NCBI RefSeq assembly: GCF_001610895.1
Contig: NZ_CP011273.1
Location: 4,340,001 to 4,404,000 of the forward strand
Direction of reading: 5' to 3'
Length of the DNA stretch: 64,000 nucleotides
DNA from: Planctomyces sp. SH-PL62
GTDB taxonomy: Bacteria > Planctomycetota > Planctomycetia > Isosphaerales > Isosphaeraceae
The number at the start of each line of letters is the position of its first letter. Within the stretch, counting starts at the first letter, position 1. Positions 20,961 through 28,631 of the stretch are shown piece after piece. The translations under genes and the position numbers were made by a program. The notes under the pieces were generated by a model. The model saw nothing but the letters and a program-made list of their open reading frames with translations. It had not been told where the DNA came from and did not search any database.

Positions 20961-22465
20961 TCGTCTTTCAGGGGCCCCAGCTTGCGTTTCAGGGCGGCCC
21001 GCATCACGTCGAGCGGCGCGTCCCGGTCGGTGTAGACCTTGAACTGGAGGGCGGCCTGGCGCACGAACATGTCCACGCCCGTCAGGGTCGTGCACCTGCG
21101 CTCGCGGGCCAGCTTCAGCATCATCGTGTTTTCGGGGTGGTAGATCGTGTCGAAGACGACCGTGCCGGACCGCTGGAAGGCCGACGGCGGCAGCGGCGTG
21201 TCGTCGACGTCCGGGTGCATCCCGACGGGGGTGCAGTTCACGATCACGTCCGCCAGGAGCGTCGCGCGCAGCCCCCAGTTGGCGGATCGGCAGCCGACCT
21301 CCTCCGCCAGCTTCGCCGCGCGCTCGTCGTGGCGGTTGGTGATGGTGACGCTCGCCCCCCGACGCGTCAGGCCGAACGCGATCGACCGCGCCACGCCGCC
21401 GGCGCCCAGCAGGAGCACCTGCTTGTCCAGGAGGGGGCTGGGAGCGTCCGGGGCGTCGGTCTTCCCCATGGCGTCTTCCAGCGAGTCCATCGCGGCGCGG
21501 TAGTCGGTGTTGAAGCCGGTCTTCACGCCGTCGGCGTCGATCGAGACCGTGTTGCACGAGCCCGTCCGCTCGACCGACCCCTCCTTGACCTTGAGCAAGG
21601 GGATGACGTCCTCCTTGTGGGGGATGGTGACGCTGCACCCCTTGATCCCCAGCCACTCCAGCTCGCGAAAGAAGGTTTCGAGCTGCCCCTTGGGGACCTG
21701 GAACGGCACCAGGACCTTGTTCAGCCCGAGTTGGCGGAACGCGGCGTTGTGGACGGCCGGGCTCAGGCTGTGGCCGATCGGGTCGCCGATCACGCCGTAG
21801 ACCTCGGTGTCGGCGTCGATCTGGTCGTAGAAATAGTCCTTCTTCAACTCCGACACATAAGGCATGCCCGGCGCGAAGACGCGCTCGCGGTTGAAGCCGG
21901 CGTAGGTGAACGGGGCCCCGAACTTGGCGTTCAGGACCCTCGTGAACCGGCCCATCTCCCCCATCGCGATCGTGATCGTCGGCCGCTGGGCGTCCACTCC
22001 CAGTTGGAGGATGCGGGAGACGTCGGCCAGGTTGGTGGCCGTCGCCGCGACCTTGACGACGTCCGGGTCGCATTCGTTGCAAGCGGCGACGATCTCGCCC
22101 AGGTCTTCGGGGGTCTTCTTGAGGTTGTGATAGCTGACGATCCGCTTCGTCGGTCCGAAGCGGCGGATCTTGGCGGCGACGTCGTTTTCCAGGTCGACGT
22201 AATCGACGCCCAGCGCGATGGCTTCGCGGAGGATCTGGAGCCGCTTCTCCTCGTCGCCGCGCCACATGCCGCCGTCGACGCCGCGGCGGACGGTGAAGAC
22301 CAGGGGCGTGAAGCGATCCTTGAGCAGCCGCTTGAGGTCGGGCTCGCGCCGAAGGCAGTCGACGCGCAGCTCCACCAGCCCGGCGCCCGCCTTCGCCGCC
22401 GCCTGCCACTCCTCGATCACCGAGGAATGGCGGCCTCGTCCGATCGTCGCACAGATCATCGCCAT
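20957..22465 (-). CDS. aroDE: Fused type I 3-dehydroquinate dehydratase and shikimate dehydrogenase
   Basis: Encodes 502 residues from the ATG at 22465. Residues 1-215 are a type I dehydroquinase with catalytic His113 (SYHNLKKTP) and Schiff-base Lys138 (VVKVAATA). Residues 222-502 are an AroE shikimate dehydrogenase with GDPIGHSLSP, catalytic Lys284 (IPHKED), Asp322 (NTDYRAA) and the NADP-binding GAGGVAR. The fusion performs consecutive shikimate steps (dehydroquinate to dehydroshikimate to shikimate), and the next enzyme, AroK, overlaps it. A similar bifunctional enzyme is known from plants and some bacteria, including Chlamydiae. The frame stays open upstream of 22465, but that part is unlike any family. 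Confidence 0.95.
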   Translation of the reverse strand: MAMICATIGRGRHSSVIEEWQAAAKAGAGLVELRVDCLRREPDLKRLLKDRFTPLVFTVRRGVDGGMWRGDEEKRLQILREAIALGVDYVDLENDVAAKIRRFGPTKRIVSYHNLKKTPEDLGEIVAACNECDPDVVKVAATATNLADVSRILQLGVDAQRPTITIAMGEMGRFTRVLNAKFGAPFTYAGFNRERVFAPGMPYVSELKKDYFYDQIDADTEVYGVIGDPIGHSLSPAVHNAAFRQLGLNKVLVPFQVPKGQLETFFRELEWLGIKGCSVTIPHKEDVIPLLKVKEGSVERTGSCNTVSIDADGVKTGFNTDYRAAMDSLEDAMGKTDAPDAPSPLLDKQVLLLGAGGVARSIAFGLTRRGASVTITNRHDERAAKLAEEVGCRSANWGLRATLLADVIVNCTPVGMHPDVDDTPLPPSAFQRSGTVVFDTIYHPENTMMLKLARERRCTTLTGVDMFVRQAALQFKVYTDRDAPLDVMRAALKRKLGPLKDE

Positions 22466-22533
22466 CTTCGGATGACTCCCCGCTTCGGGAGGACCGTTTC
22501 CGTTACCTATTCGACCCTTACGGCTCGCCCCGC

Positions 22534-22575
22534 GGCTCGATTCTACGCGAGCCGGGCGGGGCGAGGATAGAGGAA
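22534..22575 (-). terminator. Hairpin between mutL and aroDE
   Basis: The outer stem is 10 bp and perfect (22534-22543 with 22566-22575). A 2-base bulge then leads to a 6-bp inner stem (22544-22549 with 22558-22563) and an 8-base loop. It lies 37 bases after the mutL stop on the minus strand. No T-run follows. Confidence 0.5.
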
Positions 22576-22611
22576 GCCGCCGCCCGTCCGCGAGTCGAAT
22601 CGGACCGGCCG

Positions 22612-24612
22612 TCAGATTCGTCCGAACTGCTTCTCCAGCTCGCTCTTGGTGAAGATCAGGGCCGTGGGGCGGCCGTGGGGGCAGTGGTGCGCGTCGGCGG
22701 CCAGCTCCCGTCGCGCGAGGAGCGCCTCGATCTCGTCCGCGTTCAGCTTCTGGCCCGCCTTGACGGCCGCCTTGCACGAGACCATGTGGAGCAGCTCAGC
22801 GACCAGTCCGTCGCGGGTCGGCGGCAGGGGCTGGGTCGAGAGGTGCTCGGCCAGGTCGCGGACCAGCTGGTCGGGCTGGATCTGCGACAGCATCACGGGG
22901 GTGCTCCGGACCAGCACCGTGTCGCCCCCGAAACCCTCGACTTCAAGGCCCAGCTCGGCGAGCAGCCCGGCGTGTTCCAGCAGGATCGCGGCCTCGTCGG
23001 CCGCCATGTGGACGGGCTCGGGGACCAGCAAGCCCTGCGACTCCACCCTCCCCTCGGCCACCCGCTTGCGAAGCTCCTCGTACAGGATCCGCTCGTGGAG
23101 CGCGTGCTGGTCGATGACCATCATGCCTTCGTTCGTCTCGGCGATCAGGTAGCTGTCATGGACCTGGATCGCCTTGGCATGACCGGTCGACATGGCCTGG
23201 GGCTCGACGCGGCGTTCAGCCCGGGGCGGATCGGGGATCGGCGATGGTTCCGAAGGAGATGACAGCCCCGACCCGGCCTCGACGGGCGGCCTTGAGAACT
23301 CGTCGAACGAGCCCGCGTCCGCGAAGTCGAAGCGACCGGGGAGCGTCCGGGACCATTCTGGAGGCTGCACCTGGCCGACCGAGTCCGGGATCTGCGGTCG
23401 TTCGTCCGGGGGATGGGACGGCTGGAACCAGGACGCCACGGCCTGACGGTCGGCGAACTCGGATTCCAGGCCGTACGGCGACTCGGGGCGGATCGATGGG
23501 GCCGGTTGGGCCGACGGCGCTGCGGTCGACCATCCCGACGAAGGGGCGACGGAAGGCGAGGCCGCATGCGGAGCTTCCGACGACGGCCTCGCGGCGGGGA
23601 CCGCCTGGAGACGGCTGTGGAGGTCGCTGGACAGGAAGGTCTGGCGCAGCGTGGAGAGGAGGTGGCTGTAGATGCGCTGGGGGTCGCGGAACCGGACCTC
23701 GATCTTGGTCGGGTGGACGTTGACGTCGACCTCTTCGGCCGGGATCTCCAGGTTGAGGAAGGCCACCGGGTTGCGTCCGACCATGAGCAGGCCGCGATAC
23801 GCCTCGTTGAGCGCGTGGCTGAGGCTGCGGTCGCGGACGTAGCGACCGCCGAGGAACAGGTACTGGCTCTTGGTGCTCGACCGGCTTTGCGAGGGATGGC
23901 CGACGTAGCCCCAGAGGCTGATCTGATCCAGCTTGCCCTCGACCCAGAGCAGCGACTCGGCCAGCTCGCGGCCGAAGAAGGTGGCGACGCGCTCGCGTAT
24001 CCCGGCGACGGCGGGGAGGTCGTGGACGACCTTCCCTCCTGATCGGAACGTCATCTGGACCTGGGGATGCGCCAGGGCGATCCGCGCGAAGGTCTCGGCG
24101 ACGTGGCCCGCCTCGGTCGAGTCCGACTTCAGGAAGGTGCGCCGGACGGGGGTGTTGAAGAAGAGGTTGCGGACCTCCATGACGGTCCCGACCGGGCCGC
24201 CGCATCCCTTGATCGGCGCGGCGATCCCACCTTCGATCTGAAGCTCGGACCCTTCGTCGGCGTCGGCTCGACGGGTCTGGCAGCGGACCTTGGAAATCTC
24301 GGCGATGGCCGCCAGCGCCTCGCCCCGGAAGCCCAGCGTGCGGACCCGGTGCAGGTCGTCGGCGGTCTGGAGCTTGCTCGTGGCGTGGGGCTGGAAGGCC
24401 AGCAGCAAATCCTCGGCGGCGATCCCCTGGCCGTCGTCGGCGATCCGGATCAGGTCCTTCCCCCCGCGCTCGACGCTGACCTCGAGCCGCTTGGCCCCGG
24501 CGTCGATCGCGTTCTCCATCATCTCCTTCACCACCGACGAGGGCCGCTCCACGACCTCGCCCGCGGCGATCTGGTTCACCACCGACGGCGGCAGAATCTG
24601 GATGACGCCCAT
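22612..24612 (-). CDS. mutL: DNA mismatch repair protein MutL with endonuclease motif
   Basis: Encodes 666 residues. The GHKL ATPase N-terminus is intact (MENAIDAGA, ADDGQGI, TLGFRGEAL). A variable Pro/Ser-rich linker occupies about 340-480. The C-terminal domain holds DQHALHERILYE starting at residue 501, an exact match to the DQHA(X)2E(X)4E metal site of endonuclease-active MutL, plus SCKAAVKAG and CPHGRP. This predicts a nicking MutL as in species without MutH. A TAGAAT at 24653-24658 on the minus strand could be the -10 of its promoter, with only a weak -35. The ATG at 24612 begins the conserved MGVIQILPP. Confidence 0.95.
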   Translation of the reverse strand: MGVIQILPPSVVNQIAAGEVVERPSSVVKEMMENAIDAGAKRLEVSVERGGKDLIRIADDGQGIAAEDLLLAFQPHATSKLQTADDLHRVRTLGFRGEALAAIAEISKVRCQTRRADADEGSELQIEGGIAAPIKGCGGPVGTVMEVRNLFFNTPVRRTFLKSDSTEAGHVAETFARIALAHPQVQMTFRSGGKVVHDLPAVAGIRERVATFFGRELAESLLWVEGKLDQISLWGYVGHPSQSRSSTKSQYLFLGGRYVRDRSLSHALNEAYRGLLMVGRNPVAFLNLEIPAEEVDVNVHPTKIEVRFRDPQRIYSHLLSTLRQTFLSSDLHSRLQAVPAARPSSEAPHAASPSVAPSSGWSTAAPSAQPAPSIRPESPYGLESEFADRQAVASWFQPSHPPDERPQIPDSVGQVQPPEWSRTLPGRFDFADAGSFDEFSRPPVEAGSGLSSPSEPSPIPDPPRAERRVEPQAMSTGHAKAIQVHDSYLIAETNEGMMVIDQHALHERILYEELRKRVAEGRVESQGLLVPEPVHMAADEAAILLEHAGLLAELGLEVEGFGGDTVLVRSTPVMLSQIQPDQLVRDLAEHLSTQPLPPTRDGLVAELLHMVSCKAAVKAGQKLNADEIEALLARRELAADAHHCPHGRPTALIFTKSELEKQFGRI

Positions 24613-24763
24613 TCCGACCCTCCCCGGACGCTTGGCTCCGCCCGCTCACTTCATTCTATCTACTGGACTGACGTACAGAAAGTGCCGGACGCGACGAGAA
24701 CTCCCAATTCTTCCCCACGCCCCGCCGGAGTCGAGCGATCGAACCCAAGGGATTCCCGGAAAA

Positions 24764-25026
24764 TTGGGTTCGTTCGTCGTGGCCGTGAAGGCCGAAATCG
24801 GTGTAAACCCTTTGCCATTAACATTTGGCATGGATTGGCGATTGGCTTCGATCGGCCGAAAACGACTTCACGGAGCCTCCTGGTCCCCTGAGGATCCGCG
24901 TCAACGGGCTCTATCCTCGAAATTGGCTTCGCTCGCGGGGCGCGACGAACGAAGCCATCGGACGCAAATCCATTTCACTGTTGGTTTTATTGCGGAAAAT
25001 TCGGGTTCCTTGATTGGCTTCGTTCG
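24764..25026 (+). repeat. Four spaced copies of a TTGGSTTCGNTCG element
   Basis: Copies lie at 24764-24776, 24842-24854, 24923-24935 and 25014-25026, with starts 78, 81 and 91 bases apart. A fifth, inverted copy at 24946-24957 matches 12 of 13 bases. On the minus strand the copies read as Asn-Glu-Ala/Pro-Asn-type codons, a feature I associate with interspersed intergenic repeats in this group of planctomycetes. Confidence 0.6.
24925..24956. repeat. Hairpin formed by a direct and an inverted repeat copy
   Basis: GGCTTCGCTCG (24925-24935) pairs with CGAACGAAGCC (24946-24956) with one mismatch around a 10-base loop. It is part of the repeat cluster upstream of the glycosyltransferase gene and could fold in RNA from either strand. 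Confidence 0.5.
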
Positions 25027-25200
25027 GCGGTTTTCGTTGGTCGCGCGGGAGATTCGGTCGCTGGGGCGGGGTTGATCGAGGCCAATCCGGTCGGACGACG
25101 CACCGCCTCGTCAGATCCGGTTCGGCGCGCAGCGCCGCCGACTGGACAATACCACCGATCGTTCGGTCTGCGAGAAATCGGTCCGAGGTGGAAGTCGTAG

Positions 25201-27630
25201 TCAGGGCTGGGAGGGCGGAGGGCCGGCGAGATCCCGATCGAGGAAACCGCCGACCGACTGGGGATCGGTGTAGCCGTATCGCGTGAGGATCCGGACGACC
25301 GCGTCGGGATGGTCGGTCAGGATCGCGACGGCCTCCACCAGCCCCTCGGGGCGGGCGCGCAGGAGCTGGTCCAGAAGGTTTTTGCGGGTCGGATTGGGGC
25401 GGCCGTCGACTTCGGGGACGAGGAGCGCATGCAGGCGGCTTGCGTCGGCGTCTTCCTGGAGCGGACGACGGTCGGCGATCAGGCGGGCGGCGGCCTTGAG
25501 GCGGTCGGGCGAGGTACGGGCCCATTCGACCATCGCCTCGTTCACGCCCAGCCGGTTGTCCTTCTGGAGTCCGTCGCCCCAGAACCGCTGGAGGACGGGG
25601 AAGGACGAGCGAATCCAGGCGGGGGCGGCCGGCGGGTCGGGCGGGCTGCGGTCGGGCGCGTCGACCAGGAGGCTGAGGCCCCAGGCCCGCGAGACGGCCG
25701 TCGGGTCGGCCACGGTCACGGCCCGAAGGCCGTCGAGCTGCGACGGCGTGGAAGCGTACCAGGGCTGCATCGCGAACAGGAGCCGCGTGAAGGCCGACGC
25801 CTTGGAATCCTGCGTGAGCAGGAAGACGTAGGGGAAGCGATCGCCGCTGCGGCGGACCAGCTTGATATCGTGCCTGATGTGGCCGAGCGCCTGCTGATCG
25901 TTGAAGACCTGCATCGCCGTGTTCGTCTTGTCGTTGAGATGGTCGACCTCGGCGTCGGGCGGCAGTTTCCGATTCAGGTCTTCCATCACGCGAGGGGTGA
26001 AGGCGTCGTACCAGTATGTCAGCTCGAAGCCGCGACGCCAGGCCCCCGAGGGGCCGCCGACCAGGATGTTGTAATACGAAAGCTCATAAGGATGGATGCG
26101 TACCAGGGCGAGCAGCGCGGGTGCCAGGACGAGCGTCGCCGTCGCGATCGTCCCCCATCGGACGCGACGCGAGACGGCCGAGCCGATCCAGGCCGTCCCC
26201 CATCCCGCGAAGGCCGCCAGGAAGAAGAAGGTGGGCAGGAACAGCCGGACGCCGTCGTGGGCCGGGGTGGGGAGCATCCGAAGGACCGGAAGCGTCGTCA
26301 TGTGGAGCAGGAAATAGAGCGGCACGCGGTCCGCTCGGATCCGACGAAGCCCCCAGACGACGCCGACCAAAGCCACGGCCAGTATCGTCGGCGGGACGGT
26401 GATCGCCGTCAGGACCCAGGCGTTGTGCCAGGGGAGGCTGTACTTGTAGGTCTGCCCGAAATAGAGGATCAGGATGTCCGGCAAGGCCCCCTGGCGGTCA
26501 TTGCTCAGCGTATAATAATGCGTCATGCGCACGATGGTCTCGCGCCACCACGCGGGGTTGCCGAGCCACCCCACGACCGGAGCGAACGCCAAAATCGCGG
26601 TCAGCGTCTCCAGCCCGGGCCGTTCGACGCCCCAGATCGGGCTTTTGGGACGGAGCCGGCCGAGGAGGCGTCGGAGCACCCAGATGATCAAAGGCAAGGC
26701 CAGGATCGCGCCCGGCAAGGCGGTCTGGGGGCGGGGACTCGTCTGGAAGAACAAATCCGCCTGCGCGGGGGGCGGCAGCCGGCGCTGGAGCATCTGGATC
26801 TCGACGAACGCGATCCCGAGCGGCAGCAGCATCAGGCCCAGCGTGACCACGGAGTCGATCCAGCCGCCTCGGCCGACCTTGCGGGTGAACGCGGAGGGGA
26901 GTCGGGCGATCGTCAGCCAGATCAGGAGCGGGAGCAGCACACCCACCGCCGCCATCTTCTCCAAAAAGGCCAGACCGAGCAGCACCCCCACGAGGACCCG
27001 CCAGCGCCGCGCCCCAGGCTCGTTCAGCCCCTTCCAGAACGCGAAGGCCGTTGCGACCCAGAGGAAGAGGCCAGGGATGTCGGTGTCGAGCAGGTGGGCC
27101 TGGCCGTAGAGCCGGGGCATGAGCAGCAGACAGCCCGCCATCACCAGGCCCACGGCCGCTCCATAGCGACGGCTCAGAAAGTGAAACCCCAGCGTGATCG
27201 TCAGGGCGAACTGGAGGATCGACCCCAGCCGTCGGGATGGGATATCCTTCATCCCGCCCCCGAAAGCCGCCCGCGCGGCGAGGCTCACCTGCCCCGCGTA
27301 CGGGGGATGAAAGTTGATCCCGAATCGAGCGTAAGGCCAGTAATAGAGGAGGGCGTCGGGATCGAGCTGGGCCTGGACGTCGTCCCACGACCGGATCTCG
27401 GCCCATTGCTCCCACCACTGGGCCGAGATCACCTGGCTGTAGCGGTACGCCGGCTCGTCCCAGGTCACCCCGAAGTCCCCCGCCGTGGGCACGAGCGCCG
27501 CGATCGCCCCGAGGAACACTGCGAGCGCGGCGATCCAGAGACGGTCTCGCCGACGCCGCAAGGCTTCGAGGTCGTCCCCCGCCCCCTGGGATTCGTCCGG
27601 ATGATTGATGTCGAGACGGCGGTCCTGCAT
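25201..27630 (-). CDS. Membrane glycosyltransferase of the PMT/ArnT (GT39/GT83-like) class
   Basis: Encodes 809 residues. A hydrophilic N-terminus of about 30 residues is followed by a first transmembrane segment and the luminal loop motif TWDEPAY, whose acidic pair corresponds to the catalytic site of protein O-mannosyltransferase/ArnT enzymes. Ten or more hydrophobic segments run to about residue 500, and the last 280 residues are soluble. Such enzymes transfer sugars from polyprenyl phosphate donors outside the membrane; donor and acceptor are unknown here. AAGGA precedes the ATG at 27630 by a few bases, supporting this start. It is monocistronic by position. Confidence 0.7.
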   Translation of the reverse strand: MQDRRLDINHPDESQGAGDDLEALRRRRDRLWIAALAVFLGAIAALVPTAGDFGVTWDEPAYRYSQVISAQWWEQWAEIRSWDDVQAQLDPDALLYYWPYARFGINFHPPYAGQVSLAARAAFGGGMKDIPSRRLGSILQFALTITLGFHFLSRRYGAAVGLVMAGCLLLMPRLYGQAHLLDTDIPGLFLWVATAFAFWKGLNEPGARRWRVLVGVLLGLAFLEKMAAVGVLLPLLIWLTIARLPSAFTRKVGRGGWIDSVVTLGLMLLPLGIAFVEIQMLQRRLPPPAQADLFFQTSPRPQTALPGAILALPLIIWVLRRLLGRLRPKSPIWGVERPGLETLTAILAFAPVVGWLGNPAWWRETIVRMTHYYTLSNDRQGALPDILILYFGQTYKYSLPWHNAWVLTAITVPPTILAVALVGVVWGLRRIRADRVPLYFLLHMTTLPVLRMLPTPAHDGVRLFLPTFFFLAAFAGWGTAWIGSAVSRRVRWGTIATATLVLAPALLALVRIHPYELSYYNILVGGPSGAWRRGFELTYWYDAFTPRVMEDLNRKLPPDAEVDHLNDKTNTAMQVFNDQQALGHIRHDIKLVRRSGDRFPYVFLLTQDSKASAFTRLLFAMQPWYASTPSQLDGLRAVTVADPTAVSRAWGLSLLVDAPDRSPPDPPAAPAWIRSSFPVLQRFWGDGLQKDNRLGVNEAMVEWARTSPDRLKAAARLIADRRPLQEDADASRLHALLVPEVDGRPNPTRKNLLDQLLRARPEGLVEAVAILTDHPDAVVRILTRYGYTDPQSVGGFLDRDLAGPPPSQP

Positions 27631-27791
27631 GTTCCTTCCTCGATCGCCCGAATACGGTGAGGGCCCATGATACCAGCCGAGCGTCCGGTTTTCCCCCGCG
27701 CCGCCGGTCCCGAACTCCTTTCCCCGAAATCGTGTCCAGGCAGGGCGAACACCCCGTCACGAAACCTTCGCTGAAATCCAGGAGCCGAGCC

Positions 27792-28289
27792 ATGTCGAAC
27801 CCGCTCGCCGACCGCTTCCGACGATGGTTCCAGTATGAATGCAACGTCCACGCCCGGGTCCTCGCGTCGTTCGAGAGCGTCCCGACGGAACGTCGAGAGT
27901 CCGCCGAATTTCGCAAGGCCGTGGACCTGATGAGCCACCTCGTCGGCGCCCGCGAACGGTGGCTGGACCGGATCGAGGCCGCACCGCCCTCCAATCGTCC
28001 GCTCTTCCCCCGCGACGTCCGACTCGACGACGTGAGGCGGGATTGTAGCCAGATCGAGCGACGCTGGACTGAGACCCTGGAGAAACTCGACGACGAGGCC
28101 CTGGCTCGCGTCGTCACCTACCAGATGGTCGACGGGACCACCTCCAGCAACCAGGTGGAAGACCTCCTCGTCCAGCTGTTCGGGCATTCGTCCTACCATC
28201 GCGGCCAGATCGCGCAACTCGTCCGAGCCGCTGGCGGGACTCCCGCCGAGACCGATTTCATCCACTGGGTGCGGGATCCCGGCCCCTGA
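27792..28289 (+). CDS. DinB family protein (four-helix metal-binding)
   Basis: Encodes 165 residues from the ATG at 27792, which has GGAG 7 bases upstream. It carries the DinB/YfiT histidine triad: His49 in LMSHL and His132/His136 in GHSSYHRGQI, which bind a divalent metal in this fold. Some members, such as BstA/YfiT, are bacillithiol S-transferases, while many have no known activity. An upstream extension to 27657 is open but lacks family similarity. It stands alone, divergent from the glycosyltransferase gene. Confidence 0.88.
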   Translation: MSNPLADRFRRWFQYECNVHARVLASFESVPTERRESAEFRKAVDLMSHLVGARERWLDRIEAAPPSNRPLFPRDVRLDDVRRDCSQIERRWTETLEKLDDEALARVVTYQMVDGTTSSNQVEDLLVQLFGHSSYHRGQIAQLVRAAGGTPAETDFIHWVRDPGP

Positions 28290-28631
28290 GTCTCCACGAC
28301 GACCGAGAGCCGTGGATCTTTCGGACGCCGCGGATTCTCCGTGAAGTCGTCGGGCGTAGGCGACACCCAGGCTTAATGGTCTTTAATTAAGTTGATATAC
28401 GTGAGAACTTCTCACAAGCGAGAGATTTTTTATATTCCAAGATGTTTCGTTTCGTATTATTCGTGTAGTCGCACTTCTAGTCGTCTCCGGCCCGGCTGAG
28501 GGCGGGAGGCGGGACGACGGGGAGCCCTCGGATCGTCTCCACCGAGGGTCGGAAAAATGTGTCCAGGAACGGGCCGGCCTCGTCGCGCTTGACACCGCCG
28601 GCCGTGAAGGGACGCCGTCAGGAGGAGTTCC
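28290..28631. other. Intergenic region with an AT-rich island
   Basis: This 342-base region separates dinB from the kinase gene. Bases from about 28376 to 28470 are strikingly AT-rich for this genome. They contain a dyad at 28401-28415 and a T-run at about 28425-28431. The rest is ordinary GC-rich sequence ending in a strong GGAGGAG ribosome binding site (28621-28627) for the kinase. Confidence 0.55.
28401..28415. promoter_or_regulatory. Palindromic element in the AT-rich island
   Basis: GTGAGAA-C-TTCTCAC is a perfect 7+1+7 inverted repeat. A TTGATA lies just upstream (28392-28397), a T-run begins 10 bases downstream, and TATATT follows (28431-28436). It could be an operator, or it could be the hairpin of a terminator for dinB; sequence alone does not decide. 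Confidence 0.4.

Larger units (their letters stand above)
24613..25200. other. Non-coding intergenic region with short repeats
   Basis: This 588-base stretch between mutL and the membrane glycosyltransferase gene is noticeably less GC-rich than its surroundings. Frames here give low-complexity translations with recurring NEPNF/NEAN-like fragments and no domain, so I call no gene. It holds a repeated 13-mer and one hairpin, listed separately. Confidence 0.6.

Noticed and set aside
24646-25525. Short open frames in the mutL-glycosyltransferase gap
   Set aside because: Their translations are low-complexity and repeat-derived (NEPNF/NEAN fragments); no domain and no ribosome binding site.
28589-28594. 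TTGACA just upstream of the kinase gene
   Set aside because: No -10 box follows at 16-18 bases and the site is too close to the start codon to serve as its promoter.
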